DNA of 43,312 nucleotides, from IMG/VR virus record IMGVR_UViG_3300043410_000336, positions 1 to 43,312 of that record. One strand, 5' to 3'. Position 1 is the stretch's first letter, and each line of letters opens with the position of its first letter. Positions 14,346 to 21,409 of the stretch are shown here, piece by piece. Both the position numbers and the translations under genes were made by a program. Below the pieces are notes generated by a model. It ran no database searches. It was given only the letters and a program-made list of their open reading frames with translations, and was not told the origin of the DNA. Origin of the DNA: a virus.

Positions 14346-14366
14346 CTGAGAGGCTTCTAGGTATAT

Positions 14367-14383
14367 TGTTATAGTGGGGGGTT
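14367..14383 (-). promoter_or_regulatory. Phage RNAP promoter at the late-region end (phiOR-like)
   Basis: Minus-strand ACCCCCCACTATAACA, same as the site before RNAP. It overlaps the stop codon of the speD-like gene and points into the gene-free terminal region. T7 has promoter phiOR at the matching place beside its right terminal repeat, linked to replication and packaging; the same role is inferred here. Confidence 0.8.
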
Positions 14384-14783
14384 AGTTCACCACGAGCGGC
14401 GCAGCCTGAACGCCACGCTCACGGAAGAAGATTTCTCCGTAGGTCGGCTCGAAATAGCGGTTCGCCACCTCTGCTGCCGCTTCAGGATCGAAGTCCTTGC
14501 ACGAGAAGATGTCGAGGTAGCACTCCCCTGTTGCGTCCACAAAGTGAGCGCAGATGTTGGAGGTCTCAATCAACTGGGTCATCGTGAAGCCAGCCTTGCC
14601 CGGATCGTGTTCAGCAAAGTGAACGCACTCCGTCTCGCCATATGCCTTCATGTCGATGGCTTCGACCAGTTCCTTGACGAAAGCGATGATGTTGTCACGG
14701 TTGGTGATCTTGGCCTTGTTGCAGCCAGCCATGTCGATGGAGGCGTGGAAGCCCCAGATGTAGTCCTTAGTTTCTTCGGTCAT
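14382..14783 (-). CDS. SpeD-like pyruvoyl decarboxylase (AdoMetDC family)
   Basis: 133 aa, the length of bacterial class 1b S-adenosylmethionine decarboxylases. The three catalytic residues of the family keep their exact spacing: Ser75 (the processed Ser that becomes pyruvoyl) in LIETSNICAHF, His80 at +5, and Cys95 at +20 in LDIFSCKDFD. The residue before Ser75 is Thr, not the usual Glu, and the following His is Asn. The protein should self-cleave at Thr74-Ser75. Family members act in polyamine synthesis, but some phage homologues have been reported to decarboxylate ornithine or arginine, so the substrate is open. It overlaps the terminase gene by 17 bases and is the last late gene. Confidence 0.85.
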   Translation of the reverse strand: MTEETKDYIWGFHASIDMAGCNKAKITNRDNIIAFVKELVEAIDMKAYGETECVHFAEHDPGKAGFTMTQLIETSNICAHFVDATGECYLDIFSCKDFDPEAAAEVANRYFEPTYGEIFFRERGVQAAPLVVN

Positions 14784-16500
14784 TCGTTGTTATCCGGTTG
14801 AACAGGCGCTGTGCGCCCACGTTGTTGTTGGCTCCCTCTTTTCTGCCAGAGGCATTGTCCATGAACCTAGCCAGTTCAGCGTCAAGGGCTGCTTCTCTCT
14901 CAGAAGCAATCCCACGGTCTTCGTCCTGAGCCATGTTCTCAACCCAGTAGGACACGGCGATAGCCAGAGCGTCCAATCGGTCGTCATGTTTCAATGCGCC
15001 ACGATCATAATTGATACGGGTCATCTGGTAGATAAGGGTCTTGGTAAACTTATTGTCGGCTTCGTATTTCTGAGCGGTCCTATAATCATCCTCAATGACC
15101 TGACGATCCACGATCAGTTTATGTCGCGAAATGACAGGTTCCAGCGTGTCGATGATACGTCTCTCCTTTTGGGTCGAGTGTTTCACCTCTTCGATGGCGC
15201 ATGGATGGATGCGAGAGACCACAGGTTCAAACAGGGCCTGATACATGCCGTCACCGAAGTTCGCTTCGATGACAATATGATTCACGGACTCCTCTTTGGC
15301 AATCATAGCCAATTGCTTCAGGGTCGGGGTGTCGTAGCCACCCTGTAGACCCCCTGCTCGCGTGACGAACAGGTAGCCGTTGAGCATCTTGACGACAGCA
15401 TAGCCTGTTTCGTCCTTGCCTCGTCCGCTAGGGTCGATGGACATGACAGCGCCTGTGTAATCAGCGAACTGGTCGGCATGGCTTGCTGGCATGTAGAACC
15501 TGTCGCCAGCCATTGCCAGATTGGGAAGCTCCTTGATCTCCCGTTTGTAGTCGGGAAGCCAATTGACCTTCATGGGGGCCTTGTCTTTCGGCACATCCAT
15601 GACGATCAGGTCTTTGATCTTGAGCGGGTAACGATCCTCGTCCGATAGCTGCGTGTTCAACATAAACTGCAAGGCAAACCCTGCACGGCCATATTCAGCC
15701 TGTCGAGCAGCGAGGTCGAGGTCGGAGAACCGTTGAGGGTCCGTGGTCGTGCCTTCAGGAGCGTTGTCCATCAAACGGCGTACAAACGGAGCGAGGTTGT
15801 CTCCGTATTTTTCCCCTTCTTCCTTAGTAGGAACGAGTGCGGGCCAGATACGGACTTCAAAGGTCTCAGGGAGCTTGTTGTAGATCGAGTCTTCCGTCTG
15901 AGGCGTACCCAGATAGATGATGCGAGCATGGTCGAGCGGCTTCAAGATAGCCGAAAACTCTTTCGTGCGTTCGATCAGCTTTTCACGCATGTCTGCCGTT
16001 GCAGCGTTGTTCAGCACCTCAACGTCATCAGCGATGATTTCGTCAGCACGCGAGCCAGTCAACTGACCCGTGATACCAACCGACTTCACGGAGGGCGACT
16101 GGTCAGCCGTTGCTGGCCCAACGTCGAACTCAATGCGGCTCTGGCGCTGCTCCTCACGAGGACGTAAGGATGCCAGAATGTCCATCTCCATGATCAGCCG
16201 CATGGTGAACGTGGAGAATGCGTCAGCACGAGCTTTCGATGCTGACACAACGAGGAACTTGAGTTGCGGATTGCAATACAAGCGCCAGAGGACGTAGGCA
16301 GAGGTGATGAACGACTTGCCTACGCCTCGAAACGCTTCGATGGCAATCTTGGAAGGACCGTGTTGCAGGAAATAGGCGATGTCATACTGGATAGGCGTTG
16401 GGTCGGGCAGACCGATATGCTTCCAGACGACATAGAGAAACTTCCTGAAGTCCTGTTTGAGCGGATCAATTGGGCCGTGCTTCAATATCTTCGTCGTCAA
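14767..16500 (-). CDS. Terminase large subunit (T7 gp19-like)
   Basis: 577 aa, near T7 gp19 (586 aa). The ATPase part shows Walker A-like FRGVGKS (about 58-64) and Walker B ADEIIADDVE. The nuclease part shows SIDPSGRGKDETGYAV and the late Asp cluster KHDDRLDALAIAVSYW. It cuts concatemers and pumps DNA into proheads. The start appears to be TTG at 16500 with no clear ribosome site, overlapping the small subunit gene by 35 bases; a TTG at 16485 is an alternative. Confidence 0.96.
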   Translation of the reverse strand: MTTKILKHGPIDPLKQDFRKFLYVVWKHIGLPDPTPIQYDIAYFLQHGPSKIAIEAFRGVGKSFITSAYVLWRLYCNPQLKFLVVSASKARADAFSTFTMRLIMEMDILASLRPREEQRQSRIEFDVGPATADQSPSVKSVGITGQLTGSRADEIIADDVEVLNNAATADMREKLIERTKEFSAILKPLDHARIIYLGTPQTEDSIYNKLPETFEVRIWPALVPTKEEGEKYGDNLAPFVRRLMDNAPEGTTTDPQRFSDLDLAARQAEYGRAGFALQFMLNTQLSDEDRYPLKIKDLIVMDVPKDKAPMKVNWLPDYKREIKELPNLAMAGDRFYMPASHADQFADYTGAVMSIDPSGRGKDETGYAVVKMLNGYLFVTRAGGLQGGYDTPTLKQLAMIAKEESVNHIVIEANFGDGMYQALFEPVVSRIHPCAIEEVKHSTQKERRIIDTLEPVISRHKLIVDRQVIEDDYRTAQKYEADNKFTKTLIYQMTRINYDRGALKHDDRLDALAIAVSYWVENMAQDEDRGIASEREAALDAELARFMDNASGRKEGANNNVGAQRLFNRITTNDRRN

Positions 16501-16699
16501 ATGTCGGCAGCGAGGCTACAAGCTTGCCCAGAGGGCTTTCTTCTGTAGCTATAGCCTCAATGCCATTGTTCTGGAGGAACTTGATGGCGGCGTTCAGGTC
16601 GGCAGGGGTAGCCTCGCCCCCCGCAATGCGGTGGGTAAGCTCTTTGGCGACCAGTTCATGCAGCGCACCAAGCACCTCGTCGGAGGCGCGTTTCTTCAT
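16466..16699 (-). CDS. Terminase small subunit (T7 gp18-like)
   Basis: 77 aa from MKKRASDEVLGAL at 16699, where the ATG overlaps the upstream stop (ATGA). The layout (amphipathic helix, ELTHRIAGGEATPADLNAAIKFLQNNGIEA, acidic end FDDEDIEARPN) matches the DNA-recognition subunit of T7-like phages (gp18, 89 aa). It recognises the packaging site together with the large subunit that follows. Frame extension to 16789 is rejected because it overlaps the holin-like gene. Confidence 0.88.
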   Translation of the reverse strand: MKKRASDEVLGALHELVAKELTHRIAGGEATPADLNAAIKFLQNNGIEAIATEESPLGKLVASLPTFDDEDIEARPN

Positions 16700-16917
16700 T
16701 TCGGTAAAAATCCAAACCACGGAGCGGCCTTTGCAATCAAAGCGCCAAGCGTGGACGAGATGCCAGCAACGAGCATGAGTGTCTTCCACCCACCTCTGGC
16801 CTCGCTAAGTGTCGAGCGGATGGCTTTGAGATCGTCTTTGACCTCATCCATGTCCTTCCGCATGTGTTCCAGTTCAGTTTTCAGGATGGCAATCTGAATC
16901 TCCGGTTTGTCGGTCAT
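16696..16917 (-). CDS. Holin-like / haemolysin XhlA-type small membrane protein
   Basis: 73 aa: a coiled-coil N-terminal half (IQIAILKTELEHMRKDMDEV... AIRSTLSEA) followed by one transmembrane helix (TLMLVAGISSTLGALIAKAA) and a short polar end. This is the layout of XhlA-type proteins that work with holins. It is coupled by ATGA to the 3TM holin upstream and to the terminase small subunit downstream, so it belongs to the lysis cassette. Whether it is a holin, pinholin or antiholin cannot be decided. Confidence 0.7.
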   Translation of the reverse strand: MTDKPEIQIAILKTELEHMRKDMDEVKDDLKAIRSTLSEARGGWKTLMLVAGISSTLGALIAKAAPWFGFLPK

Positions 16918-17303
16918 CGTGCCACCCCCTTCACCTTCTCAAAGGTGCGAAAGCCAGCGATGCCAAGCATACCAAAGGTAAGCGACATGAGAGCGTCAGC
17001 ATTGAACTGAGGCATCGTGGTCGAAATGCCCAACCAAACGGCGATGGGCGCTAGGACGTACATGAAAAAGAAAGCCGTGGCGCAGGACCAACCAATGGCG
17101 GGTCGCCAACCAGATGTCCACACGGACGGGTTCTTGGCTTCTTCGACGTTGATCTGGACCTGACCCTTCATTTCTTCGATGGACGCTGACAACAATGTTG
17201 CCTCTGCTTCCATCTTGGCACGCTCACGCGCAGCAGGATCAGGAATGCGGTCTACAAGCTTGTCGATGATAGGCCCGATAACAGGCAAGAGAGCTGTGAG
17301 CAT
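16914..17303 (-). CDS. 3TM holin (GTA_holin_3TM family)
   Basis: 129 aa from the ATG at 17303, which shares a base with the endolysin stop (TAATG). The N-terminus (MLTALLPVIGPIIDKLVDRIPDP) is a hydrophobic helix, then comes a charged helix (ARERAKMEAEATLLSASIEEM), a conserved WTSGWRPAIGW segment and two more membrane helices (CATAFFFMYVLAPIAVWLG, MSLTFGMLGIAGF). The pattern is that of 3TM holins of gene transfer agents and phages of alphaproteobacteria, which supports such a host. It releases the endolysin at the end of infection. Confidence 0.85.
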   Translation of the reverse strand: MLTALLPVIGPIIDKLVDRIPDPAARERAKMEAEATLLSASIEEMKGQVQINVEEAKNPSVWTSGWRPAIGWSCATAFFFMYVLAPIAVWLGISTTMPQFNADALMSLTFGMLGIAGFRTFEKVKGVAR

Positions 17304-17680
17304 TATGGATAATCTTTCCAAGGCAGTTGGTAGTGCGGACCATCCTTGAACGAAGTCCAATCTCCACCCCACTCAATCGGAACGCCAACGTCCTGACTTG
17401 CCTGTTTCACAATGTGAGCAAGGTTGTCATACAGCGGCCAATCCCAACGAACTTTGCCATTGACCGTGCAAGCAAGGTCCACAGCGTGTCCGTCGAGATG
17501 TCGAGATTTCATGGTTTTGGAAGCACCAGCGGCAACTAGCTGCTGCTGACGCTGCACAGAACGGAGACCCTCCGTCACCACAAAGGGTACGGTGGTAATC
17601 TCCGCTGCGCGATTGATGACTTTGATCAGATCAGGGTGAACACCAGCCAACCGCTTCAATGAGCGGTCGTCTAAAGTCAT
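17303..17680 (-). CDS. Endolysin, M15 family peptidase
   Basis: 125 aa. The zinc and catalytic motifs of VanY/M15-type L,D-endopeptidases are intact: SRHLDGHAVDL (His-x6-Asp, residues about 59-69) and WGGDWTSFKDGPHYQL (Asp and the last zinc His). T7-like phages of alphaproteobacteria often use this endolysin instead of a glycosidase. It cleaves the peptide bridge of peptidoglycan for lysis. No signal peptide, so release depends on the holin next to it. Overlapping start and stop codons couple it to both neighbours. Confidence 0.92.
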   Translation of the reverse strand: MTLDDRSLKRLAGVHPDLIKVINRAAEITTVPFVVTEGLRSVQRQQQLVAAGASKTMKSRHLDGHAVDLACTVNGKVRWDWPLYDNLAHIVKQASQDVGVPIEWGGDWTSFKDGPHYQLPWKDYP

Positions 17681-18042
17681 TACTGAAGTCGTTTCAACTT
17701 GTAGAGCGTGTGGAGGTAGAGGCCAGCAAGATCGTCCAGCATGTTTTCAATGGCAGGAACGCTCTTGGCGATGGCAGAGCGGTTTTTCGTGATCCATGCT
17801 GCATCAACGGTGATCAGCGGGATCAGGTCAGCAACTTTAGGGGTTGCGCTCTTTGGTTCACCAATGTCGCCAAAGTAGGCGATGTAGGCTTCAACGATAC
17901 CATCAAGCTTGTCGATGATGCCGTCATAGAAGTCACCCAAGGCCGAATGGCGAGCAAAGGAGCCGACACCAGTCGTCTTCCAATGCTCTAGGTGTGCAAG
18001 GTTGCGAGCCGCAAAAACACGGCCAATGAGTTCTTCAATCAA
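17680..18042 (-). CDS. DUF5856-like, ferritin/Dps-like helical protein
   Basis: 120 aa, predicted all-helical. Residues about 10-60 (ARNLAHLEHWKTTGVGSFARHSALGDFY...IIDKLDGIVEAYIAYFGD) show the His-Trp, His, Asp and Glu pattern of Dps/ferritin-type four-helix bundles and resemble DUF5856 phage proteins. I infer the fold, not iron storage. It sits between the second radical SAM gene and the endolysin, coupled to the latter, eleven bases after the radical SAM stop's upstream side. Whether it serves the radical SAM enzymes (for instance iron supply) or the lysis cassette is unknown. Confidence 0.65.
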   Translation of the reverse strand: MIEELIGRVFAARNLAHLEHWKTTGVGSFARHSALGDFYDGIIDKLDGIVEAYIAYFGDIGEPKSATPKVADLIPLITVDAAWITKNRSAIAKSVPAIENMLDDLAGLYLHTLYKLKRLQ

Positions 18043-18053
18043 TTTAAGTATCC

Positions 18054-19442
18054 TTAGAACTTCAGTTCCACATTGCCATCAAAGAACCATTGAGGAAGGG
18101 GACCGAAGAGAAACTCTTTGTCGATAACCGGAACGCTGGTCACGCCATCCCTGCGAATTGCGTCACCACGGATTTCAATGAGAACCATGTGTGTCGCGTG
18201 GAACAGGGCAGCAGCCAGAGCGCCAACATTGTAGGCAAACGAGTTGTCACATGCCTTGGACCACATTTCGTTCTCAAGAAACAGACATGCGCCTCTGCAC
18301 ATTTGCAGAACCGGACATTTAACGCACTCTTCGCGTGTAGACCAATGGTAAGCTTTCTTCAAACGGATGTGATCGAAAGCATTCAGATGGCCCATGTTGT
18401 GGTCGGTGAGTGCCGACATGTTCTGGCAAGTCATCACGTTGCCGTTCATATCGACGGCAATGTTGTCCTCGCGATCCATGCCGCATTTCTGGCCCAGCGC
18501 ATCGGCTGGACGCTTCATGGCAATCGACTGCAAAAAGGTCTTAAGCTTGGTTTCGACGGAATTGATGTTCATAGTGAAGCCACGGATAGCTTCGTAGAAC
18601 ACCGTGTGCGTCAGACGTTTTGATGTATGATCGTCCAGAACCGACAACGACATGCCGCCTTCGTCGTAGGGCAGCAGGATTTCTTCGGTTGTCATCGGAA
18701 CGTAGCGTGGATCGATGCCAAGATAGTGACCAATGTACTCACGGGCGATGTGCAGCGAGACGTTCTTGTTAGAAAGCACGCAGTTGAAGCCTATGTTTCC
18801 TTTTGGTGACAGTTGCTCGTAAGCGTATTTGATCCATTTAAGCTGTTCCGGGTTCTTCAGCGGGTCTTCGCCACGCTGAACCTCGTATGCGGGACCGTCA
18901 TGGGAGATACCAAGACCGAAACCAAGCTCAACAAGCCAGTCCACTTTCTCCTGATCAAGCAAAGAGCCGTTAGAAATGATGTTGAAGTCGGCTTTGGGGT
19001 AAAGTTTGCGGACGCCTTCAGCCAGAGGTTTGAGCGTCTTCCAGTAAACGAACGGTTCGCCACCCCAGAACTCGATGGTCGTGTGCGAGCCATCGCCAAT
19101 ATCGAACCATTCCGGCATCTTCGACAAAAACCAGTCAACCTTTTTCGGGTTGCCGTCAAAATCGTGCGGCTGCGCCGCCTGATTGCAGTAGGAACAGGCG
19201 TAATTGCACTTCAGGCCCATCTGAATCTTGATGTTCTTTGCCTTGCGGTGCTTTTTGCCGTGCTGTGAAGGCGAGACGACAATGGCTTTGCGCCAGTTAG
19301 GCGGTACAGCCGGAGGTTTCATTCCGACAGTTTCTAGGTTGAGCGGTTCGCCCGTGTCCTGCCAATGGCATTCAGAGGTAAGCGGATCATATACAAGCGT
19401 CCTGACGTTTCGTTGGTCGTCTTGCAGCAGAAGTTCAAACAC
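18054..19442 (-). CDS. Radical SAM/SPASM enzyme 2
   Basis: 462 aa from a GTG start with AAGGA six bases upstream. A 70-residue N-terminal extension (possible peptide-recognition part) precedes the radical SAM motif Cys79-x3-Cys83-x2-Cys86 and the SAM-binding GGEP at 127-130. The C-terminal SPASM domain is complete: Cys320-x13-Gly-x4-Cys339, then Cys373-x2-Cys376-x5-Cys382-x3-Cys386-x11-Cys398, ligands for two auxiliary 4Fe-4S clusters. Such enzymes are known from peptide and protein maturation (sactipeptides, ranthipeptides, sulfatase maturases). It lies 13 bases behind radical SAM enzyme 1 in the late operon, so it is made with the virion proteins. Substrate not shown; the Cys-rich fibre tip is the prime candidate. 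Confidence 0.93.
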   Translation of the reverse strand: MFELLLQDDQRNVRTLVYDPLTSECHWQDTGEPLNLETVGMKPPAVPPNWRKAIVVSPSQHGKKHRKAKNIKIQMGLKCNYACSYCNQAAQPHDFDGNPKKVDWFLSKMPEWFDIGDGSHTTIEFWGGEPFVYWKTLKPLAEGVRKLYPKADFNIISNGSLLDQEKVDWLVELGFGLGISHDGPAYEVQRGEDPLKNPEQLKWIKYAYEQLSPKGNIGFNCVLSNKNVSLHIAREYIGHYLGIDPRYVPMTTEEILLPYDEGGMSLSVLDDHTSKRLTHTVFYEAIRGFTMNINSVETKLKTFLQSIAMKRPADALGQKCGMDREDNIAVDMNGNVMTCQNMSALTDHNMGHLNAFDHIRLKKAYHWSTREECVKCPVLQMCRGACLFLENEMWSKACDNSFAYNVGALAAALFHATHMVLIEIRGDAIRRDGVTSVPVIDKEFLFGPLPQWFFDGNVELKF

Positions 19443-19455
19443 GAATTGTCCTTAA

Positions 19456-20463
19456 TCAGACGAACGAGTACGAAGTGTCCCATTGATCCTGCGTTTTCCA
19501 GTTCTCTTCGAGGAACGTGAATATCTCGTGCTTGCGCTTGGAGAGGTAGCAGTCAACTTCATGCGTCTGGCTCATGTGGCAATTGCCACGACACCAAAAG
19601 CGAATTGGACAGGTCTTACATTCGTCCGTGTTTACGAAGCGGTGAATGTGATCCAAAGCTGGAGAGGCATCTAATTCAGCGCCATACGTTCCTACTTTGG
19701 TGTGTTTGTTGACATTGTGATGACATCCGTAGCGGTTGCCGTGGAGATCGATGTCTATTTGATGGTTGCCGAAGCACATGGGCAGATAGAGTTTTCGCTC
19801 CATGTTGGCTCGCCATTTTTTCATATGTCCGACAAACAAGCTTCCAATATGTTTATCGTTTGTGTCCACGAGGCGTTTGGCAAGCTCCATCAAATGGTCG
19901 CTATGCTCTTTCGCCATGTCAAATGTCAGGTATTCGGAGGTTGGACAGCCTTTGGTTGCGTGAACCCAGTTGATCCACGGAAACACCCGGCGACCGTAAC
20001 GCTGTTCTAAGTCAGCTACATCCTTGAGGAAGTCCCAAAGGATGTATTCACGAGCGGTGACAACGTGCGAGTACGATTGGTTTTTAATATCTCGCGTAAC
20101 GTCCCACTTTGGAGTTCCGAAAGCCTTGTGGCGGGAGATGTTGACAAATGCGTCCCAACGGTTCGCGTCTTCAACATGCTCTTTTTCCCAAAGCGTGCCG
20201 TTCGTCGTAATCTTGACGAACTCAAACTCTAGGCCAGCATCAAGGAGAGCTTCGTGAGCTTCCTTGATATGCCGCCAGTACAGAATAGGCTCGCCACCCC
20301 AATAGGCGATGCGCTTTATGTTGTGCGCTTTCGCTATTGGGATGACGTTGTTCTTGAAAACTTCAAGATTAAGCTTCGGCGATCCGGTGCGCTCGTCTTC
20401 CCCAGCTTGTAGGCAGTAACTGCAATTCAGATTACAGGCAAAACCAAGAAAGACGTTAAGCAT
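19456..20463 (-). CDS. Radical SAM/SPASM enzyme 1
   Basis: 335 aa. The radical SAM motif is right at the N-terminus: Cys10-x3-Cys14-x2-Cys17 (FACNLNCSYC), with GGEP at 56-59. The SPASM domain is complete: Cys230-x11-Gly-x4-Cys247, then Cys282-x2-Cys285-x5-Cys291-x3-Cys295-x9-Cys305. No N-terminal leader-binding extension is seen, unlike its neighbour, so the two could act as a pair on one target. It is distinct from QueE-type phage radical SAM enzymes, which lack SPASM. The ATG shares a base with the upstream stop (TAATG), coupling it to the 311-aa protein behind the tail fibre. Confidence 0.93.
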   Translation of the reverse strand: MLNVFLGFACNLNCSYCLQAGEDERTGSPKLNLEVFKNNVIPIAKAHNIKRIAYWGGEPILYWRHIKEAHEALLDAGLEFEFVKITTNGTLWEKEHVEDANRWDAFVNISRHKAFGTPKWDVTRDIKNQSYSHVVTAREYILWDFLKDVADLEQRYGRRVFPWINWVHATKGCPTSEYLTFDMAKEHSDHLMELAKRLVDTNDKHIGSLFVGHMKKWRANMERKLYLPMCFGNHQIDIDLHGNRYGCHHNVNKHTKVGTYGAELDASPALDHIHRFVNTDECKTCPIRFWCRGNCHMSQTHEVDCYLSKRKHEIFTFLEENWKTQDQWDTSYSFV

Positions 20464-21398
20464 TATTCCACCTTAATTTCCGTCGAGCCGACTTTCGTGT
20501 GAAAGCCAGCTTGCGCTTTGATCTTGATACGATCACCAGCGGTCAGATCGAAGGCGCGAACCTTCACGATAGCCTGACCGTTGATATCTGTTTTGATTTT
20601 TGTCTTTGGCAAATAGCCAGCATTGGACGACAGGGTGAGTTCGACCGACTTGGCGCAAGGCGTGTTACCTTCCCAAGCGTAGTCCTCATTGGCGTTCCAC
20701 AGAAGCTGGAGAGAAACCTCTGCCAGCCCGTCAGGAGCCACCGTCACATTAGGATCGAACTCGACACGCCACAGGCCGTCCACGAGACGCGACCCTGCGT
20801 TGATGGCAGGACGTTCCTCGTCCCACTCACCGTCCAGCAGGATCGGCTTGTAGGCTCCATATGGCACTTCAATCAGCGCAGCATCTGCCGACGATGACGG
20901 TGCAAACGGAAAGACAACACTCATGCCTTTCGCGTAGTCTGGTCCAATGATGAACCGGGTACGCACAGGGTTGATCGCCTTAGCATCTTTGGATTGATGT
21001 AGACGATTGTAGATGCCTTTCGGACGAGAGGCGCTGTCCACATAGAACTCCATGATCGCAAGATCGCCCAATTCGTCGTAGCCATATGCGCCGTCAAGCG
21101 AGAGCGTCTGCTTCCCGTGCAGGAAGAAACGTCCTTCTTGGTTTGGCACATTGAGAACCTCGACAGGGTTTGTCGGCAGAATCGGTTTGCCGCTTGCTTC
21201 TGCATAATCGGCAGGGGCCTTCACCCATTCGACAAACTCGTCCCAAGTCATGTCAGTTTTGCCAGCCCAATGTTCCTCGTTTTCATTACCTTTGACAGCA
21301 AACGCAGGATAAAGGACGGCAAGCGTGATCTTGCTGTCTTCAATGCTGACGACCGGGAGACGGTTGATTGATCCATGCGGACCACAAATTACTTTCAT
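20463..21398 (-). CDS. Unknown protein between tail fibre and radical SAM genes
   Basis: 311 aa from MKVICGPHGSINRLP at 21398, with AGGAG seven bases upstream; a TTG at 21422 is not supported. Mostly beta-type sequence. The last 80 residues (VELTLSSNAGYLPKTKIKTD, AIVKVRAFDLTAGDRIKIKA) look like an Ig-like/bacterial-adhesion fold, and the middle has aromatic, carbohydrate-binding-like surface patterns (WDEERPAINAGSRLVDGLWRV). It starts 12 bases after the fibre stop and is coupled to radical SAM enzyme 1. It could be a second receptor-binding or fibre-tip protein, or a chaperone/scaffold of the fibre modification. I recognise no family. Confidence 0.8.
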   Translation of the reverse strand: MKVICGPHGSINRLPVVSIEDSKITLAVLYPAFAVKGNENEEHWAGKTDMTWDEFVEWVKAPADYAEASGKPILPTNPVEVLNVPNQEGRFFLHGKQTLSLDGAYGYDELGDLAIMEFYVDSASRPKGIYNRLHQSKDAKAINPVRTRFIIGPDYAKGMSVVFPFAPSSSADAALIEVPYGAYKPILLDGEWDEERPAINAGSRLVDGLWRVEFDPNVTVAPDGLAEVSLQLLWNANEDYAWEGNTPCAKSVELTLSSNAGYLPKTKIKTDINGQAIVKVRAFDLTAGDRIKIKAQAGFHTKVGSTEIKVE

Positions 21399-21409
21399 CC
21401 TTATCTCCT

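Larger units (their letters stand above)
13402..14366. other. Gene-free terminal region, probable genome ends
   Basis: 965 bases without a convincing gene, between the last late gene (speD-like) and the first early gene. It contains a duplicated 29-bp element, several inverted repeats, an AT-rich patch (13805-13855) and an AT-rich hairpin (14090-14104) beside a possible host promoter reading leftwards (TTGTTG-16 bp-TATATC, low confidence). In T7-like phages the terminal repeats and early host promoters lie at this place, so the physical ends are probably here. No end can be fixed from sequence alone. Confidence 0.6.

Noticed and set aside
13402-14366. CRISPR array suggested by repeated 29-bp element
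   Set aside because: Only two copies with one 61-base interval, no third repeat and no cas genes.
17303-17680. T7 gp3.5-like amidase as lysis enzyme
   Set aside because: The motifs are those of M15 peptidases (SRHLDGHAVDL, GPHYQL), not of Amidase_2.
18054-20463. QueE-type (7-deazaguanine) function for the radical SAM genes
   Set aside because: QueE lacks a SPASM domain and phages with it usually carry QueC/QueD/FolE or a DNA-modifying transferase; none is present.
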